In this document: piece after piece, positions 17,179-25,441 of the stretch | How the letters are laid out: every line of letters starts with the position of its first letter | Position numbering within the stretch: the first letter of the stretch is position 1 | Assembly (NCBI GenBank): GCA_002694985.1 | Contig: NZNS01000010.1 | Location: forward strand, 1 to 64,000 | Direction of reading: 5' to 3' | DNA from: Parvibaculum sp. | GTDB taxonomy: Bacteria; Pseudomonadota; Alphaproteobacteria; Parvibaculales; Parvibaculaceae | Length of the DNA stretch: 64,000 nucleotides | The notes under the pieces: generated by a model | The model's database searches: none | Told to the model about the DNA's origin: nothing | What the model saw: only the letters and a program-made list of their open reading frames with translations | Program-made: the position numbers and the translations under genes

Positions 17179-17589
17179 ATGTCCACGATCTCTCCCGAAC
17201 ATGCCCTGATCTACATCATGGTGACGATGAGCGCGGTGGACCGCGCCATGAGCGACAATGAGCTCAGGGATATCGGCACCATCGTGAAGACGCTGCCCGC
17301 CTTCCGCGATTTCCATGAGGAAAAGCTCATCCCGGCGGCGCGGGAATGTGCGTCGATCCTGCAGGAAGATGGCGGGCTCGACGCGGTGTTCGGTCTTGTG
17401 AAGGACGCCCTGCCGGTGCGGCTGCGCGAGACAGGCTATGCGCTCGCCGTCGAGATCGCCGCAGCGGATGAATTCATCGGTGCGGAGGAATTGCGGCTGC
17501 TTCAATTGCTGCGCGACACGCTGGAGATCGACAAGCTCCTGGCGGCGGCCATCGAACGGGGCGCGCGCGCCAGACATATGCCGCTGTGA
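17179..17589 (+). CDS. TerB-like (tellurite resistance) family protein
   Basis: The 136-residue all-helical protein carries the TerB-fold pattern: DRAMSDNELRDIGTIVKTLP in the first half and VEIAAADEFIGAEELRLLQLL in the second. The acidic helix-loop positions match those proposed to bind metal. Despite the family name, no other ter genes are nearby, and a tellurite role should not be assumed. It lies 29 bp after the helicase and may be co-transcribed. Confidence 0.85.
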   Translation: MSTISPEHALIYIMVTMSAVDRAMSDNELRDIGTIVKTLPAFRDFHEEKLIPAARECASILQEDGGLDAVFGLVKDALPVRLRETGYALAVEIAAADEFIGAEELRLLQLLRDTLEIDKLLAAAIERGARARHMPL

Positions 17590-17607
17590 ATATTCAGTGC
17601 CTGCAGA

Positions 17608-18417
17608 TCAATCGCAGGCGCCTGTTCCGGTTTCGCGAAGTTCGCCGTCGATCCGATCATAGAAGATGCGGGTACAGCTCGACGGTCCGGCATATCTGTC
17701 CGTTTCACGATGAATGAGAACGGGCACCCCCTCTTCCCAATTGTAGATGTCCACACCGCCTTCCGCCGCGCTTGAACGCCAGCGGCTGACGATCTCCTGC
17801 GTGTCGGGATCGAAATCGGGCGAGACGATTTCATTGAGCGCATCGTTGGCGGCGAAACGCTCTTCCTCCGGCTGCCAGAGCCAGTTGCGATAGAGGACAT
17901 TCGGACCTGCCGTTCCTTCGGCGATCAGGCGAAAATCGTGATAGCCGTCGAAATTGACATCGATCAGTTCAAAGCCATTGTTCGGGATCGTTTCAGCGGC
18001 GCGAGATCCGGCATCGCCAATGGTCTGAAAAGGCGCGACTTCACTCTCATGACGAATTTCGACCTTGCCGATGACGCGGTCGCCAAACGCGTCGAGATGC
18101 CAGGAAAGGCTGAAATAGAATTCAGGCAAGACCGGGCTGATGTGCCCGTGACAGACGATGGGTGTCTTGCCATCCGTCGTGGAGGGCGAAACGCAGTTAT
18201 AGGTACCGAGAAATGTCTCGTCGCCGCGTACATTATCGCGTATCGCATCGGCACCGGCGGCGGCTTCAGCCGCGACATCATTGAGATGTGCGCTCGCAAG
18301 GGGTTTTGCTCCTTGCGCAAAAGCAGTTCCCGCCGCTGCCCCGAGAGACACCGTGCAGATGCAGAGACGAAGCCACCCATGCATTCCGCTGCCCTCTTCG
18401 TCCATCTTTCGTTTCAC
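17608..18417 (-). CDS. secreted hypothetical protein, XAC2610-like
   Basis: The 269-residue protein has a signal peptide: a positively charged start and the hydrophobic run WLRLCICTVSLGAAAGTAFA, with cleavage after AFA-Q. It is therefore probably periplasmic. The central stretch GFELIDVNFDGYHDFRLI is the acidic calcium-loop-like motif typical of XAC2610-related secreted proteins, and cysteine pairs occur near residues 75-90 and at the C-terminus. No function is known. The ATG at residue 12 (MHGWLRL) is an alternative start that gives a more conventional signal peptide. Confidence 0.75.
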   Translation of the reverse strand: MKRKMDEEGSGMHGWLRLCICTVSLGAAAGTAFAQGAKPLASAHLNDVAAEAAAGADAIRDNVRGDETFLGTYNCVSPSTTDGKTPIVCHGHISPVLPEFYFSLSWHLDAFGDRVIGKVEIRHESEVAPFQTIGDAGSRAAETIPNNGFELIDVNFDGYHDFRLIAEGTAGPNVLYRNWLWQPEEERFAANDALNEIVSPDFDPDTQEIVSRWRSSAAEGGVDIYNWEEGVPVLIHRETDRYAGPSSCTRIFYDRIDGELRETGTGACD

Positions 18418-18583
18418 CGTTCGGTTATTCTAGCGCAGGAATGCGCCGGAAGGCCTTTTCTTGTGCGTTCTTTTTCCAACGTCCCTTTCGAGAGCCGTTT
18501 TGAGCCCTTTTCTGGGCCTTTTTATTCGGGGGCTGGCACCGCTATAGTTCAGACTCACGAAAACAAGGCCAACAAAACCCTGC

Positions 18584-19426
18584 ATGTCCGCTTTCCTTAC
18601 GCTTCACGAGCCTACGCTCAGGCTCGCCGCCTTTGCCGGTGTGCTGGCCCTGATGGCGCTGCTCGAAGTCGCCCTGCCCCGGCGGGGGCGGACCGGTCCG
18701 AGGCTGCATCGCTGGATGACGAATGTGGCACTGGCGGGAGCAGGCACAATCGTCCTGCGCATTGCCGTGCCGCTGCTGGCGGTAGGCGTGGCCACACTTG
18801 CAGAGCGGGAGGGCTTCGGGCTTTTCCACTGGACAGGCACACCTGAAGTTGCCGCTTTCGTACTGTCGCTTATCGCGCTCGACCTGCTTGTCTACGCGCA
18901 GCATGTCGCCTTTCACAAATACGGGCTTCTCTGGCGCCTGCACCGCGTTCACCACGCGGATACGGATGTCGACGCAACAACAGGCATCCGCTTTCACCCA
19001 GTGGAAATCCTCATCAGCATGGCGATCAAGATGGTGGCAGTCGCCCTTCTCGGCGCACCTGCCGGGGCCGTGATCCTGTTCGAGATCGTGCTGAACGCCG
19101 CGGCCATGTTCAATCATTCGAATTTCAGGATCGGCCCCGCCGCCGATAGGTGGTTGCGCCGCATCATCGTGACGCCGGACATGCACCGCGTTCACCACTC
19201 CATTCATCGTGACGAACATGACATGAATTTCGGGTTCAATCTTTCATTCTGGGACCGGCTTTTCGGCACCTACCGGGCGGAACCGCGCGAGGGCCAGGAG
19301 AACATGCGGCTCGGCCTCGCCGAATATCCGGCGCCCACACCGCAAGGACTTGGCTGGAGCCTGATGAATCCATTTTGGAACAGCACGAATCCAGACGATA
19401 CTCCCCGCCGGGAGCGAACGATATGA
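18584..19426 (+). CDS. sterol desaturase/fatty acid hydroxylase family protein
   Basis: This is a 280-residue membrane di-iron oxygenase. It has several hydrophobic helices and the conserved histidine boxes HVAFH, LHRVHHAD, FNHSNF and HRVHHSIHRDEHDMNFG. These ligate the non-heme di-iron centre that hydroxylates or desaturates lipids using O2. The substrate (sterol-like, carotenoid or fatty acyl) cannot be fixed from sequence. Its stop overlaps the start of the SixA-like phosphatase by four bases, so the pair is coupled. Confidence 0.9.
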   Translation: MSAFLTLHEPTLRLAAFAGVLALMALLEVALPRRGRTGPRLHRWMTNVALAGAGTIVLRIAVPLLAVGVATLAEREGFGLFHWTGTPEVAAFVLSLIALDLLVYAQHVAFHKYGLLWRLHRVHHADTDVDATTGIRFHPVEILISMAIKMVAVALLGAPAGAVILFEIVLNAAAMFNHSNFRIGPAADRWLRRIIVTPDMHRVHHSIHRDEHDMNFGFNLSFWDRLFGTYRAEPREGQENMRLGLAEYPAPTPQGLGWSLMNPFWNSTNPDDTPRRERTI

Positions 19427-19956
19427 AACGTCTTTGTTTTTTGCGCCATGCGAAATCCGACTGGGGGGACCCGGCGAAAGACGACTTCGACCGCCCGCTG
19501 AATGCGCGCGGCACGAAGGCTGCCGACTTCATGGCGAAATATATCGCAAGCTCGCCCTATCGCCCGGATGCCGTGATCTGCTCGACCGCCGCACGCGCAA
19601 CCGCAACCTGTTCACCGCTCAGCGATGCGCTCGGCAAGAACGTCCCCGTTACCTATCGCGACGAACTTTATCATGCGATGCCAGATACGATGCTCGAAGA
19701 GATACATCGCGCGTCCGACGACGCCGAAACATTGCTTCTCGTCGGGCACAATCCGGGACTCGTTCTGCTTGCGATGGCGCTTGCCGAAGATCCGGACGAC
19801 GAAACGGCGCTGCGCGTTGCGCATGGCGTGCCGACAGGCGGCTTCATTGTCTTCGAGTTCGACGTCGACCGTTGGGCAGACATTTCGGAAGGCGAAGGCC
19901 GCACGGTCTTTTTCGGCCGCCCGCGCGACCTTATGGCGGCGGAAGCCGAAAACTGA
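19423..19956 (+). CDS. SixA-like histidine phosphatase
   Basis: The 177-residue branch-2 histidine phosphatase has catalytic LRHAKSDW at residues 7-14 and the second histidine in LLVGHNPGL. It is of the SixA type, whose E. coli member dephosphorylates phosphohistidine on signalling proteins (ArcB, NPr). The ATG at 19423 lies within the last codons of the desaturase gene and puts the LRHA motif at the expected position; an earlier in-frame ATG would add 16 unrelated residues. The physiological target is unknown. Confidence 0.88.
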   Translation: MKRLCFLRHAKSDWGDPAKDDFDRPLNARGTKAADFMAKYIASSPYRPDAVICSTAARATATCSPLSDALGKNVPVTYRDELYHAMPDTMLEEIHRASDDAETLLLVGHNPGLVLLAMALAEDPDDETALRVAHGVPTGGFIVFEFDVDRWADISEGEGRTVFFGRPRDLMAAEAEN

Positions 19957-19971
19957 TCTTTCGGCAAATGC

Positions 19972-21069
19972 TCAGTAGATGCTGCCGGAGAAATAGCCGG
20001 AACTGATACGTGCATAGGTGCCATCGGCCACCAGCGCCGCGAGCGCGTCGTTGAAATCGTCACGCAGTTTTTCATCTCCCTTACGCAGGACAATGGCGGC
20101 GCCCTTCCCGAAATAGGCGGCGTCTCCATAGGCCGGTCCGACAAGGCGGCAGCAAGCCCCCTCGGATGACGCACTCCAGCGGAGCAGCATGTTCCTGTCG
20201 GCAAAGAGAAGATGGGCCTTGCCTTCGGCCAGCGCCTGCTGCGCCGCCTCTAGCGAGGGAAAGGTTTCAAGCTTCGCATCGGGGAAACGCATCGAGACAT
20301 AAGCCTGATGAATCGAACCTGCCTGCACGGCAATGCTTCGGCCTGCGAGTGTGGAGGGCTTTGCCCCCAGAGGCACCGCATTCCGGCGCGCGGCGAAATG
20401 ACCGGGTGTCGAATAATATCTGTCCGACAGAATGAGCCCCTGGCTGGAGGCCGGGCTTTCGCGGCTCGCACTCGGGATCAGCATCGAGGCGATCACGGCA
20501 TCGCCCTCGCCCTCTCTCAAGGCGGGGACGAGACGGTCCCAGGACCTTGCCGCAAAGGTGCAATGGAGCTCAATCTTCTCGCAAAGGGCGCGGGCAAGCT
20601 CGACATCGAAGCCCGACAGAGCTCCGCTGCTGTCCCGGTAGTTGAAGGGGGGATAAGCCCCCTCGGTCAGAATAACGATCTCACGAGGCGGTTCGGGTTC
20701 GACGGGTGCTTCAGGTGCTGCCGGCAGACGGGCCGGGCTTGGAAACGGGAGCTGCAAGGCCATCATCTGTTCGATGGTGAGCGGCGCGGAAGGCTCGGCA
20801 GACCTCTCAACCGGATCTGCTACGGCCTCTGTTTCCGGCAAGTCCGGCTCCGCCGGGACTGACGCGACAGGCGCGACAGGCGCGACAGGCGCCTCGGCGA
20901 TGGCACCACGCTCCCCCTGCTCCAGCCAGGGCAATGGCTCGCCCTCATAGAGACGCGCAAGGGCGCCTGCGAGCAGAACAATCGCTATCAGGTTCACATA
21001 GAGAAGAAACCGCATCGGCCCCGCCTGCTTGGTGCCGCCCGTCCCATACCATGCGGGCAGGCGTTTCAT
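19972..21069 (-). CDS. membrane-anchored family 3 solute-binding protein
   Basis: A single N-terminal transmembrane helix (RFLLYVNLIAIVLLAGALA) is followed by a proline/alanine/valine-rich linker of roughly 80 residues and a family 3 periplasmic binding domain. That domain contains ILTEGAYPPFNYRDSSG and GFDVELARALCEKI. It is probably anchored in the inner membrane facing the periplasm. No ABC permease or ATPase genes are adjacent, so it may be a sensor or an orphan receptor rather than a transport component. Start choices are 21069 or the ATG at 21015, which begins right before the helix. The linker includes a 9-bp repeat run near 20864-20890. Confidence 0.82.
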   Translation of the reverse strand: MKRLPAWYGTGGTKQAGPMRFLLYVNLIAIVLLAGALARLYEGEPLPWLEQGERGAIAEAPVAPVAPVASVPAEPDLPETEAVADPVERSAEPSAPLTIEQMMALQLPFPSPARLPAAPEAPVEPEPPREIVILTEGAYPPFNYRDSSGALSGFDVELARALCEKIELHCTFAARSWDRLVPALREGEGDAVIASMLIPSASRESPASSQGLILSDRYYSTPGHFAARRNAVPLGAKPSTLAGRSIAVQAGSIHQAYVSMRFPDAKLETFPSLEAAQQALAEGKAHLLFADRNMLLRWSASSEGACCRLVGPAYGDAAYFGKGAAIVLRKGDEKLRDDFNDALAALVADGTYARISSGYFSGSIY

Positions 21070-21276
21070 TATGACACAAGCCTGCCCTGCAATCCCGTTC
21101 CCGGAAGGGACAAGCCAGTGCTTCCTCCCGAAAACAGCAAGGTTTATGCCCGCCGTCGCGGCTTCTGGCCTTTGGGTCTATTTAAAGCCAAAACCTCATA
21201 TTCATAGAATTTAACCATAAAACGGCGGTCTCCGGGCGCGAATACAAATTGCCGGGAGAAATGAGGGGGCCGGATA

Positions 21277-23241
21277 TTGGATAAAGAGACGAATGAAGCG
21301 CGCGCTTTACTATACGCGCGCGAGGAAACCGTGCGGCCTCGTCGGACGCCGGGATCGCGCCGCCGAAGCGAGCGCCCCCTTTTTGGCGAGCTGGCCGTGG
21401 AGGCAGGGCTCCTGCCCGCGGACATGCTCACGCCCGCGCTCGACAGACAGAAGCGCTGGGGCGGTTCGCTCGGCAAGGTGCTGGTGAGTACGGGCGCCAT
21501 GAGCTCGGCAGATGTCGCACGGCTCTATGGCCGCCAGCGAGGAGTGCCCTGCGTCGACCTGCGGGACGAGCCGCGCGACCCCGCCCTTGCCGACCCTGAA
21601 GCGCTTGATTTCTACCTCGAAGAGGATTGCATGCCCTGGCAAATGCGCGCCGGGGAGACGATCTACATTGCCGGGAATCCGGACAAGGCGAGAACGGCCA
21701 TCGCCACGAGAGAGGGACGCCACCTCCCCGTCTTCGTTACCTCGCAAAGCGGACTGAGGCAAACACTTGCCCGGGATTTCGCGGCGACGCTGACCGACCG
21801 GGCCGTCTTCGGCCTGATGCGACAAATGCCGGAAAGTTCGGCTGCGCTGCGATTAACGCAGACACAGATCCGCATTCTGGCGGTATGTGCCGTTTTTCTT
21901 CTCGCGATGCTGCCGAGCTTTGCCACAACGATCGTCACCAGTATCAACATTACCCTCGGGCTCGTCTTTATCGCGCTGTCGGGGCTTCGCTATACGTCGA
22001 TTTTCGTGGGCCTGACCTCTCCCCCAAGCCGCGAAGAGATGGCCTATGAGAACCAGGGCACGCCACAAGACCCGGAACTTCCGGTCTATACGGTGATGGT
22101 GCCGCTTTTCCGCGAGGCGCGGGTCTTGCCCATTCTCGCCAGGGCACTGCAAGACATCGACTATCCGGCGTCGAAGCTCGACATCAAGCTCATCTTCGAG
22201 GAGAGCGATCCCGAAACGCTGGCGGCGGCAAAGGCGCTGAAACTGCCGGATCATTTCGAGTTCATCGTGGTGCCGGACAGCCTGCCGCGCACCAAACCAA
22301 AGGCCTGCAACTTCGCACTGCCCTTCGCGCGCGGCGACTATCTGGTGATCTACGACGCCGAGGATTCGCCCGAGCCCCTGCAACTCAAGAAGGCCGTTGC
22401 CGCATTTGAGGAGGGCGACAAAAAGCTCGCCTGCGTTCAGGCGCAGCTTAATTACTACAACTGGAACGAGAACTGGCTGACGCGGCAATTCGCCATCGAA
22501 TATGCGGCCTTTTTCGATCTGTTGCTGCCCACCATGGTGCGGCTGGGTATGCCGATACCTCTTGGCGGAACCTCGACGCATTTTCGCACGGCCTTGCTGC
22601 GCGAGGCGGGCGCCTGGGACCCGAACAATGTGACAGAGGATGCCGATCTCGGCCTGCGGCTGGCGCTGCTTGGCTATCGCTGCGGCGTGATCCGTTCGAC
22701 CACACAGGAAGAGGCGAATTGCCGCCTGCCGAACTGGGTGCGCCAGCGTTCTCGCTGGATCAAAGGCTGGATGCAGACCTATCTGGTTCGGATGCGCCAC
22801 CCGCTCCGCCTCTACCGGGCGATCGGCTTCAGAGGCTTTATGGGATTTCAGCTTCTGATCGGCGGCTTCACCCTTTCGAGCCTCGTTCACCCGCTTTTCT
22901 ATGTGGCGGCGGCTTTTGCGATTGCAAAGAACGGCACGCTCACCGATTTCAATCATGCAGGGCTTGCCGTCTTCAACGCACTCGTTCTTGTGTCGGGATA
23001 TTCCTTATCGATTGCAGCCGGGATGGCGGCGGTCTCGGCGCGAGGGCTTTTTCCGCTTCTGGGGCAAACGCTGATGATGCCCGTCTACTGGCTGCTTATT
23101 TCCATCGCCGCCTACAAGGCCCTGTGGCAGCTCATCACCAACCCGTTCCATTGGGAGAAGACCGAGCACGGCATCAGCAGCATGCTGGAAAGCCGTTTTA
23201 GCGGAAGCGACGAAAAACTTGCTTCCGAGGGCGCTCACTAA
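21277..23241 (+). CDS. GT2 glycosyltransferase with N-terminal MshEN-like domain
   Basis: The 654-residue protein has three parts. Residues about 32-95 hold two tandem MshEN-type segments, one in PLFGELAVEAGLLPADML and one in GGSLGKVLVSTGAMSSADV, each followed by a Gln-containing helix. This is the c-di-GMP-binding module of MshE and NfrB. Two membrane helices follow (about 198-245). A GT2 domain then has YDAEDSPEP, the acidic EDADLGLRL and a QRSRW motif, and more helices close the protein. It likely polymerises or exports a surface polysaccharide. I chose the TTG at 21277 because GAGGGGG sits seven bases upstream. The next gene is a receiver protein. Confidence 0.87.
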   Translation: MDKETNEARALLYAREETVRPRRTPGSRRRSERPLFGELAVEAGLLPADMLTPALDRQKRWGGSLGKVLVSTGAMSSADVARLYGRQRGVPCVDLRDEPRDPALADPEALDFYLEEDCMPWQMRAGETIYIAGNPDKARTAIATREGRHLPVFVTSQSGLRQTLARDFAATLTDRAVFGLMRQMPESSAALRLTQTQIRILAVCAVFLLAMLPSFATTIVTSINITLGLVFIALSGLRYTSIFVGLTSPPSREEMAYENQGTPQDPELPVYTVMVPLFREARVLPILARALQDIDYPASKLDIKLIFEESDPETLAAAKALKLPDHFEFIVVPDSLPRTKPKACNFALPFARGDYLVIYDAEDSPEPLQLKKAVAAFEEGDKKLACVQAQLNYYNWNENWLTRQFAIEYAAFFDLLLPTMVRLGMPIPLGGTSTHFRTALLREAGAWDPNNVTEDADLGLRLALLGYRCGVIRSTTQEEANCRLPNWVRQRSRWIKGWMQTYLVRMRHPLRLYRAIGFRGFMGFQLLIGGFTLSSLVHPLFYVAAAFAIAKNGTLTDFNHAGLAVFNALVLVSGYSLSIAAGMAAVSARGLFPLLGQTLMMPVYWLLISIAAYKALWQLITNPFHWEKTEHGISSMLESRFSGSDEKLASEGAH

Positions 23242-23304
23242 CCAATCGCTAAAGACTTTGCCGGATATTGGCCCTCTACCCTGTAAAAAAGCCGAGAGTC
23301 GTCA

Positions 23305-23829
23305 ATGTCGCAAGAAGCGGAAAACCATCGCAAGGAAATCGGGCCCGAGACCTATGCCCAGCTCGGCGTGCTGGTCGTCGAAGACACACTCTATATGGCG
23401 AACATGCTCCGCAGCATCCTGAACGGACTTGGCGTAAAGAACATCGTGAGCGCGCGCACCGGCGAGGATGCGCTGGCTGCCCTCATGCGCGGCAAGATCG
23501 ACATCGCGATCATGGACGACCTCGAACCGCCGCTCGACGGGCTTTCCGTAGTCCGGGCGGTGCGCACGGCAGAAGAAAGCAACCTCAACGATATCCCGGT
23601 GATCTATGTGACGACGCGGCGCGAACGCGGCTCGATCATCGAAGCGCGGGACGCGGGCGTGACGGAAATCCTGTCCAAGCCCTTCTCCGCGCAGCAACTC
23701 ATCGACCGGATCGAAACCGTGCTGACGCGGCCTCGCGCCACCGTTCGCTCCCCCGCCTTCACCGGACCGGACCGCCGCCGCAGGGACGGCAAGGCGCCGG
23801 TCAAACGCCGCGAGAGCGACCGGAGCTGA
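23305..23829 (+). CDS. single-domain response regulator with basic tail
   Basis: The 174-residue CheY-like receiver begins at residue 21 (LGVLVVEDT). It has the acidic pair ED, the phospho-acceptor region AIMDDLEPPLDG, a TT switch motif (YVTTRRERG) and the conserved lysine in LSKPFSAQQL. The C-terminus (TGPDRRRRDGKAPVKRRESD) is strongly basic and has no DNA-binding fold. It lies 63 bp after the MshEN-GT2 gene and may tune polysaccharide output. No cognate kinase is adjacent. Confidence 0.87.
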   Translation: MSQEAENHRKEIGPETYAQLGVLVVEDTLYMANMLRSILNGLGVKNIVSARTGEDALAALMRGKIDIAIMDDLEPPLDGLSVVRAVRTAEESNLNDIPVIYVTTRRERGSIIEARDAGVTEILSKPFSAQQLIDRIETVLTRPRATVRSPAFTGPDRRRRDGKAPVKRRESDRS

Positions 23830-23832
23830 GCT

Positions 23833-25374
23833 TCAGGCGCCTGCGCCGCAGGCCATGCGGTATTCCTCCCGCAAGAGGTTTTTCTGTACCTTGCCCATCG
23901 TGTTGCGTGGCAGGTCCTCGACGAAGAAGACGCGCTTGGGCACCTTGTAATTTGCGAGCCGATCCTTCAGCCGCGCAAGAAGGTCCGCCTCGTCGATGAA
24001 ATGGCCCTGGCGTAACACGACGACGGCCACGCCCGCCTCGCCGAAATCGGGATGAGGCACACCGACAATCGCCGATTCGAGCACTTCAGGCATATCGTCG
24101 ACCAGCTCCTCGATTTCCTTCGGATAGACATTGAAGCCGCCGGAGATGATGAGGTCTTTCGCGCGACCGACAAGATGCACATATCCCTCGGCATCGATCA
24201 TCGCGACATCGCCCGTCTTGAACCAGTTGCCTTGCACAAATTCTTCGGCCGATTTTTCCGGCATGCGCCAGTAGCCACGAAAGACGTTCGGTCCGCGCAC
24301 CTGCAAACCGCCAACCTCTCCGGCCGCAAGCAGCTCGCCCTCATCGCTCATGACACGCACCTCGACGCCAGGCAACGGAAAGCCGACCGTGCCGGGGCGC
24401 CTCTCGCCCTCATAAGGGTTCGATGTGTTCATGCCGGTTTCCGTCATGCCATAGCGTTCGAGGATCGCGTGGCCGGTGCGGGCGCGAAACTCCTCGAAGG
24501 TTTCGGCAAGCAGGGGCGCAGAACCCGAAGTGAAGAGACGCATATGAGAAACGGGTGCGCGGCAGAAATCATCGCCCGAGAGGAGACGCGTGTAGAAGGT
24601 CGGCACACCCATGAAGACGGTCGCGCGCGGCAATTCGCGGATTACATCCTCGCGGTCGAACTTGCGCAGCCAGATCATCTTCGCGCCGGAAAGCAGCGCG
24701 CAATGACAGGCAACGAAAAGACCATGCGCATGGAAGATCGGCAATGCGTGAAGCAGGGTGTCCGCGTCGGTGAAGCGCCATGCATCGCGAAGCGCGAGAC
24801 CATTCGCTGCGAGGTTGCCATGTGTGAGCATCGCGCCTTTCGGCTTGCCCGTGGTTCCAGAGGTATAGAGGATCGCAGCGAGATCCTCGGCGCTGCATTC
24901 GGCAGGCTCAACCTCTTCCGTCACCTCCGCCGCCGCATCAATGAAACTTCCGCCCGCGTCGGAATCGAGCGTGAAGAAATGAGGCATCTTGCGCCGCGCA
25001 CATATTTCGCGCACCACCGTTCCCACCGATGGATCGCAGATGACGAGCGCAGGTTCGGCATTGCCGATGAGGTAGTCCACTTCGTCCGCGCGATAGGCGA
25101 TGTTCATCGGCAAAAAGACGAACCCTCCGCGCAGGCAGGCAAGATAGACGGCGAGCGCCTCAGGCGACTTTTCGACCTGGAGTGCGACACGGTCGCCGCG
25201 CACGAGTCCGAGACGCGAAAAGAGGGCCGCGTAGCGCGACGTGGTCGCGAGGAGGTCGGCGAAAGACCATATGCGCGGGCCGCGCGCGCGGTCCGGCGCC
25301 TCGATCGCGGTCCGGGTCCGGTCTGCGGGAAGGGACGCTTCGATGAGCGTGTAGAGGGACGGGCTCATATTCAT
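23833..25374 (-). CDS. malonyl-CoA synthetase-like acyl-CoA ligase
   Basis: The 513-residue ANL-superfamily enzyme has P-loop YTSGTTGKPKG (170-180), the adenylate motif YGMTETGMNTSNPYEG and the C-terminal hinge/lysine region (GGFNVYPKEIEELV, NTMGKVQKNLLR). The sequence around the acid pocket (MRLFTSGSAPLLAETFEEF, RPGTVGFPLPGVEV) matches MatB-type malonyl-CoA synthetases, which convert malonate, ATP and CoA to malonyl-CoA. No malonyl-CoA decarboxylase (MatA) is adjacent, so a related dicarboxylate or short acyl substrate remains possible. Confidence 0.86.
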   Translation of the reverse strand: MNMSPSLYTLIEASLPADRTRTAIEAPDRARGPRIWSFADLLATTSRYAALFSRLGLVRGDRVALQVEKSPEALAVYLACLRGGFVFLPMNIAYRADEVDYLIGNAEPALVICDPSVGTVVREICARRKMPHFFTLDSDAGGSFIDAAAEVTEEVEPAECSAEDLAAILYTSGTTGKPKGAMLTHGNLAANGLALRDAWRFTDADTLLHALPIFHAHGLFVACHCALLSGAKMIWLRKFDREDVIRELPRATVFMGVPTFYTRLLSGDDFCRAPVSHMRLFTSGSAPLLAETFEEFRARTGHAILERYGMTETGMNTSNPYEGERRPGTVGFPLPGVEVRVMSDEGELLAAGEVGGLQVRGPNVFRGYWRMPEKSAEEFVQGNWFKTGDVAMIDAEGYVHLVGRAKDLIISGGFNVYPKEIEELVDDMPEVLESAIVGVPHPDFGEAGVAVVVLRQGHFIDEADLLARLKDRLANYKVPKRVFFVEDLPRNTMGKVQKNLLREEYRMACGAGA

Positions 25375-25441
25375 GGTCTCGCTATTCTGGCCGGTTACCG
25401 ACCTTATAGCCGAGCATGCGCCTTACCGCACCTTTGAGGCT

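Noticed and set aside
17179..17589. Tellurite-resistance operon
   Set aside because: Only a single TerB-fold gene is present, without terC, terD or terZ neighbours.
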